Shown here: positions 1 through 6,505 of the stretch, one piece after another
How positions within the stretch are numbered: the stretch's first letter is position 1
Layout: every line of letters starts with the position of its first letter
NCBI GenBank assembly: GCA_023230265.1
Contig: JALNXR010000093.1
Coordinates: forward strand, 1 to 7,720
Direction: 5' to 3'
Length of the DNA stretch: 7,720 nucleotides
Origin: Bacteroidales bacterium
GTDB taxonomy: Bacteria; Bacteroidota; Bacteroidia; Bacteroidales; UBA932
Translations under genes and position numbers: made by a program
The notes under the pieces: model-generated
What the model was told of the DNA's origin: nothing
Databases searched by the model: none
What the model saw: only the letters and a program-made list of their open reading frames with translations

Positions 1-103
1 CCTCCAGTTGTTTTTTCCGGGCATTGTGTTCACTCACAGTCTGCCCGGATATTCCGGAAAAGAATAACAGAGAGATTGCTACTAACAAGAGGATTCTCTT
101 CAT
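1..103 (-). CDS. Secreted protein, N-terminal fragment (probable EnvC/M23-type murein hydrolase activator)
   Basis: Only the first 34 codons lie in the window; the gene runs off the left edge. It starts at an ATG that overlaps the TGA of the upstream TPR gene (ATGA, 100-103), so the two are probably translationally coupled. The peptide begins with Met-Lys-Arg followed by a strongly hydrophobic stretch (about residues 4-18) ending in Gly-Ile-Ser-Gly-Gln, a clear signal peptide with probable signal peptidase I cleavage near residue 20. A charged start follows (E-H-N-A-R-K-K-Q-L-E), like the beginning of a coiled coil. In Bacteroidota the TPR gene behind dut is usually followed closely by an EnvC-like M23 peptidase whose mature part starts with such a coiled coil. 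That function is inferred from context and this short sequence only; no catalytic or LytM residues are visible here. Confidence 0.75.
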   Translation of the reverse strand, partial: MKRILLLVAISLLFFSGISGQTVSEHNARKKQLE

Positions 104-1818
104 TTTTTAACAGCATTCAATTTTACGGCGGCCCTGGCGGCAATTCCCAGGGAGGGATCTGCAGCATCTGCCTGGTTCCAGTATATTGTTGCAAGCTCAT
201 ACTCTTTAAGCGAGTAGAGTATCTCAGCATAGTGATCCAGGATTGTGGCATTACCATCTCCCCCGTATATTATACATTTTTTGAGAATATTTTTAGCCTC
301 CTGATCCCTGCCCAAAAGATGGAGAATCCACCCGTAGGTGTCCAGGTATGTAGTATTATCAGGTTCTGCGTCTATTGTTATTTTGCTCATTTCAAGAGCC
401 TTCTTGAGTTTTCTCCCCTCCTCGCTCAAATAATATGCATAGTTGTTCAGTGCAGGAAGATGCTTAGGCTCAGCTTTTAATGTTTTCCTGTAATAGCTGT
501 AAGCCTCTCTTTTATTACCAAGCTGGTAACTTAGATCTCCCAACAGGGAAAGAGAACGGACGGTTGTGACACTGTCTCCTTTTGCCAGCCCCAGCAAATG
601 CTTAAAAACATCTACAGACTCTTTTGTCTTGCCGGATTGCGCATAAGCTATACCCAGAAGCTCGGTGAACTCCTTGCTGTTACGGTCTATCTCCAAAGCT
701 TTTAAGGCCCCGGTAGCCAGAGAGTCCCACTGACTCATGTAATAGAGAATGGTAAGATACTCCTTGTGAGCATCTGCCGACGAGGGGTAGAACCTTAGAT
801 TCTTCCTGAGGATATCAGCCCCTGTTTCCATATCTCCACTCTGAACTTTAAACATTGCATAAGGATATGCAACACTACTGTCTGAGGGGTGGGCATTGTA
901 CATAAAATCCATTATTGTGTCTATCTGGGGGAAAAATGTCTCAACAAACCGTTGACTCGAAAGTATCTGCTTCATATAGTCAGATTTCATAAGAGGGTTA
1001 ACAGACTTGTCTGCCAAAAAAATTTTCATATTCCCGAAATAGTTGTCAAAATCTCCCCTTATCCTGAAGATCTCGGCCTGTCCGAATATTGCAGGAGTAA
1101 AGGAGGGATCCTGAGAGAGAGCCCTTACATAATATTCCATTGCCAAAGTATCATTCTGCCTTGCAGAATAATAGTCTCCAAGTATAGTTGCTGTCCTTGG
1201 GGTTCCCCACTCTCTGTCGAACTCTTTGAGAAAATTAAAGGCATCTTCATGTCTGTTTTCGAAAATCAAAAGATTGTATCTGGTGAGACCTGAGGCTTCG
1301 CTCTTTCCTAAATACTTCTCAATATCATCTACAATCTCCCTTGCCCTGTCAATCTTTTTTGACTGGGCATAGATCTCAATCAGAGGCTCATACAACTCGG
1401 TTTTCTGAGGATAACTCTTTCTGAGAGTCTCAAATTCGGCTACAGCGAGATCTCTCTCTCCCGAAGCCAGCAATATCCGGGCAAGTTGGCTCCTGTACCA
1501 GAAATTTGAACTGTCAAGCTGAAGTGCTCTCTTTATAAGTCTCGCTGCATCTGCAAATTCTCCGCGAAAAAAGTGTATATTCGCACTGTAATAGCAGAGT
1601 GCATCATTTGTGGAATCCTCCCTGATAAGCTGAGAGAAGATTTTTTGAGCATTATCATAATTTCCCGCATTATACTCGGTCACTCCTTTCAGAAATGTGT
1701 ACCGGTCATCCTGTTCCTGGGACCCGGCAAAGTTCTTAAGGGGGAGAAAGAGGAGAAGAGAGGTCATTATTAGAACAAGCGGACGGATAACAGGGGGAAT
1801 TATTTTGAATATATGCAT
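100..1818 (-). CDS. TPR-repeat envelope protein
   Basis: Encodes 572 residues from the chosen start. The N-terminus carries a hydrophobic segment (about residues 12-27, rich in Leu, Ile and Val) followed by Asn-Phe-Ala-Gly-Ser, a likely signal peptide, so the protein should act in the periplasm or on a membrane. There is no lipobox cysteine. The rest is alpha-helical TPR repeats, for example around 38-70, 72-104, 240-275 and 425-455, and a well-conserved C-terminal block (A-L-N-N-Y-A-Y-Y-L-S-E-E-G at 456-468 and Y-L-D-T-Y-G-W at 491-497) typical of the Bacteroidota TPR proteins encoded near dut and EnvC. The reading frame stays open to an ATG at 1902, but that start would put the promoter-like box at 1842-1849 inside the gene and add 28 non-conserved residues, so Met at 1818 is preferred. 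TPR arrays bind proteins; the partner is unknown. The stop overlaps the next gene's start by ATGA. Confidence 0.9.
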   Translation of the reverse strand: MHIFKIIPPVIRPLVLIMTSLLLFLPLKNFAGSQEQDDRYTFLKGVTEYNAGNYDNAQKIFSQLIREDSTNDALCYYSANIHFFRGEFADAARLIKRALQLDSSNFWYRSQLARILLASGERDLAVAEFETLRKSYPQKTELYEPLIEIYAQSKKIDRAREIVDDIEKYLGKSEASGLTRYNLLIFENRHEDAFNFLKEFDREWGTPRTATILGDYYSARQNDTLAMEYYVRALSQDPSFTPAIFGQAEIFRIRGDFDNYFGNMKIFLADKSVNPLMKSDYMKQILSSQRFVETFFPQIDTIMDFMYNAHPSDSSVAYPYAMFKVQSGDMETGADILRKNLRFYPSSADAHKEYLTILYYMSQWDSLATGALKALEIDRNSKEFTELLGIAYAQSGKTKESVDVFKHLLGLAKGDSVTTVRSLSLLGDLSYQLGNKREAYSYYRKTLKAEPKHLPALNNYAYYLSEEGRKLKKALEMSKITIDAEPDNTTYLDTYGWILHLLGRDQEAKNILKKCIIYGGDGNATILDHYAEILYSLKEYELATIYWNQADAADPSLGIAARAAVKLNAVKK

Positions 1819-1841
1819 TTGGTACAGATTTTTGTATGTTG

Positions 1842-1849
1842 CAAAGGTA
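1842..1849 (-). promoter_or_regulatory. Bacteroidota-type -7 box for the TPR gene
   Basis: On the minus strand this reads TACCTTTG followed by CA, an exact match to the Bacteroidota primary-sigma -7 consensus TAnnTTTG. It lies 23 bases upstream of the chosen TPR start at 1818, predicting a leader of under 20 bases. No TTG is present at the usual -33 distance (19-21 bases upstream); that stretch is simply A/T-rich. The call rests on the -7 match and its placement. Confidence 0.55.
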
Positions 1850-1869
1850 ATCCTTTTATAAAATTTTTG

Positions 1870-1899
1870 TTTGCTGTGCAACGAAATATTGCTATTTTG
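1870..1899 (+). promoter_or_regulatory. Putative Bacteroidota-type promoter for the sigma-factor operon
   Basis: TTTG at 1870-1873 and TATTTTG at 1893-1899 are separated by 19 bases, which fits the -33/-7 spacing of Bacteroidota primary-sigma promoters. The -7 element is one base shorter than TAnnTTTG, so the match is imperfect. The start codon at 1920 follows about 20 bases after the box. An ECF-dependent autoregulatory promoter could also lie here, but I cannot recognise one. The region is back to back with the TPR promoter, so a single regulator could affect both. Confidence 0.4.
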
Positions 1900-1919
1900 C
1901 ATCTTATAATTGCAAGTGA

Positions 1920-2468
1920 ATGAACACCACTTCCAGGGAGATTTTTAACGAGGCGGAGCTGTTGGAATCCTGTGTAAAACAGGATAGAAGAGCACAGAAA
2001 ACACTCTATGAGTTTTATGCACCCCGGATGCTCACACTCTGTATCAGATACATAGGGGACAGAGAGCGGGCAAGGGATATTCTCCACGATGGGTTCATCA
2101 CTGTTTTTGAAAAAATTGGAAGTTACAACGGTTCAGGTTCCTTTGAGGGGTGGATGAGAAGGATATTTGTGAATACGGCTCTTATGGCTTTAAGAAAGGG
2201 AGATATTCTCAAATATTCAGAGGAGCTGGTCACAGCAGAGAGAGAAATAACCGGGGAGCAGTCGGTTCTGGAAAACATCAATTCCAGAGAGCTACTCAGG
2301 TTAATCTCTTCTATGCCAGCGGGTTTCAGGGCTGTCTTTAACATGTATGCAATTGAAGGTTATTCTCACCAGGAGATTGCAAAGCAGATGAAGATTAGCG
2401 AAGGGAGCTCAAGGTCTCAGCTGAGCAGGGCAAGAGCCTGGTTGCAGGAGAGACTTACAGGAAAATAA
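1920..2468 (+). CDS. ECF-type RNA polymerase sigma factor
   Basis: A 182-residue protein with the two-domain layout of ECF sigma-70 factors. Region 2 spans about residues 26-92, with the helix D-I-L-H-D-G-F at 53-59 and the region 2.3/2.4-like part around F-E-G-W-M-R-R-I at 75-82, which contacts core polymerase and the -10 DNA. Region 4 spans about 122-178, with a helix-turn-helix near 148-170 (G-Y-S-H-Q-E-I-A, then S-E-G-S-S-R-S-Q-L-S-R-A-R), which reads the -35 element. There is no region 1.1 or 3 and no C-terminal extension, so it is a standard-length ECF factor. The next gene follows after 4 bases and encodes a membrane protein with an anti-sigma-like N-terminus, the expected arrangement for a sigma factor held inactive by its operon partner. 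Promoter targets cannot be told from the sequence; autoregulation is plausible by analogy with other ECF operons. Confidence 0.95.
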   Translation: MNTTSREIFNEAELLESCVKQDRRAQKTLYEFYAPRMLTLCIRYIGDRERARDILHDGFITVFEKIGSYNGSGSFEGWMRRIFVNTALMALRKGDILKYSEELVTAEREITGEQSVLENINSRELLRLISSMPAGFRAVFNMYAIEGYSHQEIAKQMKISEGSSRSQLSRARAWLQERLTGK

Positions 2469-2472
2469 TTTT

Positions 2473-3735
2473 ATGTTGAACAATACAGAATTTGACAGAA
2501 AGATCAGGGAGATGATGGAGAGTTATCAGGAGTTGCCTCCCGATGGCTCCTGGGAAAGGATTTTATCTTCTCTTGACCGCAAAAGAGGCCGTGTAGTCTA
2601 TATGCGCAGGTCTCTCTATGCAGTTGCCGCCGTGGCTGCATCAATTCTGCTGATCCTCTTCATAGGAAATCCTCTTCCCTCCTCCCGGACAACAGTTGAT
2701 TTTCCTTCCGGACGGTTATCTGCAGATCTGATAAAACCGGGTATTGAGCAAAAGATAGAGCAAAAGGTTGAAATAAAGGATATAAAAAAGATAACCATTG
2801 TATCAGGGAGGCAGAAAAGTCCTTTGAGAGTAGCTGACAGAACAGTGGTAGCAGATGCTGTTTCTGATAAGTCTGAGAAAAAAGAGATATCTGTCACAGA
2901 AGAGAACACCCCGATAGCACACAGGGAAATTTCCGTATCAAATCATGAGATTTCAGAACCAAAGAAAGAGGTTGCTGAACCCCGGAAGAACGTTTCACAA
3001 AGAGTTACGGTTAAGGAAGAGGTAAAGAGAGAGAGTAGCCGCAGGATTCTCGGAATGATGGAGGAGGGGATGGAGAGAGTCAGAGATTTCTTTGGAGGCA
3101 GAAATATCACCTACGCTTTGTCAACAAACTATACTCCTTCTGTTTACAGTAAATCGGTCAACCTTCTGTCGGTCTCTCTGGGTTACCAGAACGATCTGGT
3201 TCCCGCCTCCATAAAAGAGTATGTACAAAGCCAGTCCAGCACCGATTCCAGATATTCCATGCCCCTCACTTTTGGAATTCAGGGACAGATGGAGCTCAGT
3301 GACAAGATCTCATTGGGTACCGGTGTAAACTACTCTCTGCTGGTCTCCAATTACGAAGAGATTACCCCTACCAGCCGTCTGGATGTTCAGCAGTCACTTC
3401 ATTATATAGGTATCCCCCTGAACATATATTTTAATATTTTTGAAAATCAGGAGGTTAAGCTTTATGTTACAGGAGGTGCTACTCTCGAGAAGGGTCTGAC
3501 TGCCAGTTACAGAATTATTGAGAAAGGTGTAAAAAGACATGAAGCAAACAAAGTCCCGGGACTTCAGTTTTCAATGGGAGCAGGTCTTGGGGCTGAGCTT
3601 AAACTTAGTAATGATCTGGGACTCTACTTTGACCCCTCCCTGGCTTACTTTTTCAGGGGTAAACAGCCTGAGAGTATCAGGACTGCCCAACCGTTACAGT
3701 ATAAGTTTGAACTGGGTATGAGATTCAACCTCTGA
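2473..3735 (+). CDS. Putative double-membrane-spanning anti-sigma factor with C-terminal outer-membrane beta-barrel (Dma-like)
   Basis: 420 residues in three parts. Residues 1-45 are cytoplasmic-type and resemble the N-terminus of Bacteroidota anti-sigma proteins (F-D-R-K-I-R-E at 8-14, P-P-D-G-S-W-E-R-I at 22-30). Residues 47-66 form one hydrophobic helix (Ala/Val/Ile/Leu-rich), an inner-membrane span. Residues 70-205 form a highly charged linker rich in Lys, Glu, Val and Ser, long enough to cross the periplasm. Residues 211-420 form an outer-membrane beta-barrel domain with alternating hydrophobic strands (for example L-H-Y-I-G-I-P-L-N at 309-317 and S-M-G-A-G-L-G-A-E-L at 367-376), ending in F-N-L. 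The protein has no cysteine. It follows the ECF sigma gene by 4 bases, and the same design is known for Dma anti-sigma factors of Bacteroides thetaiotaomicron. Sigma binding is inferred; the barrel and the transmembrane helix are read directly. An alternative is an outer-membrane protein whose N-terminus has another role. Confidence 0.8.
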   Translation: MLNNTEFDRKIREMMESYQELPPDGSWERILSSLDRKRGRVVYMRRSLYAVAAVAASILLILFIGNPLPSSRTTVDFPSGRLSADLIKPGIEQKIEQKVEIKDIKKITIVSGRQKSPLRVADRTVVADAVSDKSEKKEISVTEENTPIAHREISVSNHEISEPKKEVAEPRKNVSQRVTVKEEVKRESSRRILGMMEEGMERVRDFFGGRNITYALSTNYTPSVYSKSVNLLSVSLGYQNDLVPASIKEYVQSQSSTDSRYSMPLTFGIQGQMELSDKISLGTGVNYSLLVSNYEEITPTSRLDVQQSLHYIGIPLNIYFNIFENQEVKLYVTGGATLEKGLTASYRIIEKGVKRHEANKVPGLQFSMGAGLGAELKLSNDLGLYFDPSLAYFFRGKQPESIRTAQPLQYKFELGMRFNL

Positions 3736-4751
3736 TGTCTCTTGCAATTGTTATACTTAACTGGAACGGCAAACATTTTCTCGAAAAATTCCTGCCGCTT
3801 CTTGAAAAAAGGTCACGGCTTCCGGGGACCTTTATAGTTATTGCAGATAACGGATCAAAAGATGATTCCTGTAGTTATGTAAAGGAGAACCACCCGGATG
3901 TCAGGTTAATTGAAATGGGTGACAACTACGGTTTTACTGGAGGTTATAACCTTGCACTAAGCCTTGTGGAAGCCGATTATTACCTGCTGCTCAACTCAGA
4001 CGTGGAGGTTACCCGCGGATGGCTGGATCCTCTGGTAAAGGCAATGCACTCAAACCCCGGGATGGGCATCTGTATGCCAAAGATAAAATCTGCCTACGAC
4101 ACAAACAGTTTCGAATACGCCGGTGCTTCGGGAGGTTTTATTGATACACTTGGTTATCCATTCTGCAGGGGCAGGATTTTGAGTTGTCTGGAGAGGGATG
4201 AAGGTCAGTATGACCAACAGATGGAGATTTTCTGGGCATCAGGGGCCGCTATGATGATAAGATCCTCCCTGTTTTGGGAATTAGGAGGCTTTGATGACCG
4301 TTTTTTTGCTCACATGGAGGAGATTGACCTTTGCTGGAGGGCTAAACAGAGAGGATGGCAGGTATGGGTTGTACCGGAATCTGCAGTATATCATGTGGGG
4401 GGAGGCACACTGCCCAACAACTCACCCTCAAAACTCTATCTCAACTATCGCAATAACCTGTTCATGCTCTACAAAAATTTACCGGAACGGAGTCTTTATC
4501 TGACATTTATAGCGAGATTTTTTATGGATTCGGCAGCAGCCGTTCTGTTTATTTTAACCCTGAGATTTTCGTATTTTTGGGCGGTAATCAGGGCTTATGC
4601 TGATTTTCTGAATAAGAAACCCGGAATTGAGAGGGATAGCAATCTGGTAAACAAAAAACTCTCCGGAATATTCAGGGGCAGCATTGTCCTCTCCTTTTTC
4701 CTCAGGTGGGGAAGGCTGAGATTCTTTGATGTAGGGGCAGATATCACCTGA
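3735..4751 (+). CDS. Family 2 glycosyltransferase (WbbL/rhamnosyltransferase-like)
   Basis: 338 residues. The GT-A fold of family GT2 shows clearly: V-I-L-N-W-N-G at 6-12, A-D-N-G-S at 37-41, the nucleotide-binding N-Y-G-F-T-G-G-Y-N at 64-72, the DxD-equivalent N-S-D-V-E at 87-91, the W-A-S-G-A block at 167-171, and the catalytic-region G-F-D-D-R-F-F-A-H-M-E-E-I-D at 185-198 followed by H-V-G-G-G at 220-224. It transfers a sugar from a nucleotide donor to a growing surface glycan; donor and acceptor cannot be predicted, though WbbL-like members are often rhamnosyltransferases. Hydrophobic segments near 254-285 suggest C-terminal association with the inner membrane. Its ATG overlaps the TGA of the preceding gene (TGATG), implying translational coupling to the sigma/anti-sigma pair. 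Its last 8 bases overlap the end of the convergent murF. Confidence 0.93.
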   Translation: MSLAIVILNWNGKHFLEKFLPLLEKRSRLPGTFIVIADNGSKDDSCSYVKENHPDVRLIEMGDNYGFTGGYNLALSLVEADYYLLLNSDVEVTRGWLDPLVKAMHSNPGMGICMPKIKSAYDTNSFEYAGASGGFIDTLGYPFCRGRILSCLERDEGQYDQQMEIFWASGAAMMIRSSLFWELGGFDDRFFAHMEEIDLCWRAKQRGWQVWVVPESAVYHVGGGTLPNNSPSKLYLNYRNNLFMLYKNLPERSLYLTFIARFFMDSAAAVLFILTLRFSYFWAVIRAYADFLNKKPGIERDSNLVNKKLSGIFRGSIVLSFFLRWGRLRFFDVGADIT

Positions 4752-6066
4752 GCAGATCGATAACCCTTTCCAGCCTTGTACCTCTTGAGCCTTTTATCAA
4801 TATTGTTTTACCCGATACCGGATTTTTGGCAATATACTCTTTCAGCTCCAGGGAGTCCGTAAAGAATTTTGCAGAAGAAAATGCCGGATTACCTGCAGCT
4901 GCAGCACGGAACTGACTACCTACAAACAACATAATATCAGATTTCATCCCCGATATATATTTTAAAACAGCTCTGTGCTCATTTACTGACTCTTCTCCCA
5001 GTTCCAGCATATCCCCAAGGATAAGAGCACAGGAGTTTCTGCAAATTTTTCTGAAGTTTGACAGAGCAGCCATCATGCTAACGGGGTTAGCGTTATATGC
5101 ATCTACAATCAACAGGTTCCTGTTGCCCCGGACCAGCATGGAGCGATTATTGGAGGGGATGTAGTTCCCGATAGCCTTTACTGCAGCTTCTCTATCCACA
5201 TTAAAAAATTCACCGGCACAGAGTGCTGCTGCTACATTGTCTGCATTGTATTCGCCGATAAGGTGTGTGGAAACAGAGTATAGATCATTGTATCTGATTG
5301 TTAAAAAGGGGGTGTTCCCGGAAGGTTCAACGATAGTCATCCCTGAACAGAGTATTCCGTAGGGGATGGATTTAACAGGTTCCCTCTCTCTTATCATTTC
5401 ACTCAGAATAGGATTGTCGGCATTGTAAAGTATTGTACCCCCGCTCTTTTTAAGATAATCATAGAGCTCTCCCTTGCTCTTTCTGACCCCATCCAATGTG
5501 CCGAATCCCTGAAGATGAGCTTTGCCGATATTTGTAATCAGTCCGCAATCAGGCTCAGTTACTGATACTAGTGCAGCAATCTCTCCCGGAGCACTTGCAC
5601 CCATCTCTACCACTCCGATTTGTGTGGATGAGGACATACTTAGGAGTGTGAGGGGAACTCCTATGTGATTATTTAGATTTCCCTTTGTATATGTAACATT
5701 GTATCTGGCAGACAAAACTGCAGATATCAACTCTTTTGTTGTGGTTTTCCCGTTGGTTCCGGTAAGGGCAAGAAGAGGAATTCCAAGTTGTCTGCGGTGA
5801 AACCGGGCCAACTCCTGAAGAGTTTTCAGAGAATCCCGGCACTTGATGATTTTATCATTGTCAGGAAGGGAGGGGTCGTCTGCAACAGCAAATTGTGCCC
5901 CGTTTTCCAGTGCGGTCAGGACAAAAGAGTTACCATCGAAATTCTCACCTCTGAGTGCGAAGAAAATTGTTCCGGGTTCCAGTTCGCGACTGTCTGTACA
6001 TACCCCTTTGCTCAGAAGGAATCGCCTGTACAAATTCTCAATGTCCATATAATCAAGTTTATCCAT
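4744..6066 (-). CDS. murF: UDP-N-acetylmuramoyl-tripeptide--D-alanyl-D-alanine ligase
   Basis: 440 residues from the chosen start, a normal MurF length. The cytoplasmic enzyme uses ATP to join D-Ala-D-Ala to UDP-MurNAc-tripeptide, the last soluble step of the peptidoglycan precursor. Visible features in order: T-D-S-R (24-27) and F-F-A-L-R-G-E (35-41) of the N-terminal substrate domain; the ATP P-loop T-G-T-N-G-K-T-T (102-109); N-L-N-N-H-I-G (130-136); E-M-G-A-S (154-158); N-I-G-K-A-H (179-184); D-A-Y-N-A-N-P (322-328), characteristic of MurF; L-G-D-M-L-E-L-G (350-357); and K-G-S-R-G-T-R-L-E (425-433) at the C-terminus. The frame extends to an ATG at 6093 inside dut, but the ATG at 6066 lies 4 bases after the dut stop and has AAAGG about 8 bases upstream, so it is chosen. 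An ATG at 6048 is also possible. The 3' end overlaps the convergent glycosyltransferase by 8 bases. Confidence 0.96.
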   Translation of the reverse strand: MDKLDYMDIENLYRRFLLSKGVCTDSRELEPGTIFFALRGENFDGNSFVLTALENGAQFAVADDPSLPDNDKIIKCRDSLKTLQELARFHRRQLGIPLLALTGTNGKTTTKELISAVLSARYNVTYTKGNLNNHIGVPLTLLSMSSSTQIGVVEMGASAPGEIAALVSVTEPDCGLITNIGKAHLQGFGTLDGVRKSKGELYDYLKKSGGTILYNADNPILSEMIREREPVKSIPYGILCSGMTIVEPSGNTPFLTIRYNDLYSVSTHLIGEYNADNVAAALCAGEFFNVDREAAVKAIGNYIPSNNRSMLVRGNRNLLIVDAYNANPVSMMAALSNFRKICRNSCALILGDMLELGEESVNEHRAVLKYISGMKSDIMLFVGSQFRAAAAGNPAFSSAKFFTDSLELKEYIAKNPVSGKTILIKGSRGTRLERVIDLLR

Positions 6067-6070
6067 AAAA

Positions 6071-6505
6071 TTAACCTTTACCGGTGGATCCAAAACCTCC
6101 CTCTCCTCTCTCTGTTTCCGAAAGTTTATCTGCCTCCCTCCAGCTTATTCTTTCATATCTGGCAATTACCATCTGAGCAATTCTCTCTCCGGGATTAAGA
6201 ATAAAGGGCTGGGAAGATAGGTTCACAAGTATAACCTTTATCTCTCCACGATAATCAGAATCAATTGTTCCCGGTGTGTTCACAATGCTGATACCATGCT
6301 TTGCGGCAAGGCCACTTCTCGGCCTTACCTGGGCTTCATAACCGGATGGCAGTTCGATGAATATCCCGGTAGGTACCATGGCTCTCTCCAGAGGAGACAG
6401 TGTAACAGGTTCCGGGATTGCGGCCCTGAGATCAAGACCTGCAGAGTGTTCAGTTGCATATTGCGGAAGAGGATAGGGAGAGTTATTTACGATTTTGACT
6501 TCCAT
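6071..6505 (-). CDS. dut: Deoxyuridine 5'-triphosphate nucleotidohydrolase (dUTPase)
   Basis: 144 residues, the usual size of the homotrimeric dUTPase. It hydrolyses dUTP to dUMP and pyrophosphate, keeping uracil out of DNA and supplying dUMP for thymidylate synthesis. All five family motifs are present: I A-G-L-D-L-R-A (22-28), II R-P-R-S-G-L-A (61-67), [13 protein letters not shown] (79-88) with the catalytic Asp and substrate-binding Tyr, [11 protein letters not shown] (106-114), and [11 protein letters not shown] (133-142), the glycine-rich tail that closes over the active site of a neighbouring subunit. The start lies 19 bases inside the end of the flippase gene and murF follows after 4 bases, so the three are almost certainly co-transcribed. 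Confidence 0.97.
   Translation of the reverse strand: MEVKIVNNSPYPLPQYATEHSAGLDLRAAIPEPVTLSPLERAMVPTGIFIELPSGYEAQVRPRSGLAAKHGISIVNTPGTIDSDYRGEIKVILVNLSSQPFILNPGERIAQMVIARYERISWREADKLSETERGEGGFGSTGKG

Noticed and set aside
132..152. Inverted repeat CCCTGG/CCAGGG as a terminator at the TPR gene end
   Set aside because: It is inside the coding sequence, has a 9-base loop and no U-tract, and the next gene is coupled by ATGA, so termination here is unlikely.
1819..1902. N-terminal extension of the TPR protein to an ATG at 1902
   Set aside because: It would place the -7-like box (1842-1849) inside the gene, add 28 residues ahead of an otherwise normal signal peptide, and use up nearly all the divergent promoter space.
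1800..2087. Minus-strand ORF of 95 codons across the sigma-factor start, and other antisense ORFs such as 889-1293 plus and 5788-6198 plus
   Set aside because: They are shadows of well-supported genes on the other strand, have no recognisable domains, and have cysteine-rich or irregular composition typical of antisense frames.
6067..6093. Upstream ATG of murF at 6093
   Set aside because: The start lies inside dut and adds nine residues not expected for MurF. The ATG at 6066 sits just after the dut stop and has a purine-rich AAAGG upstream.
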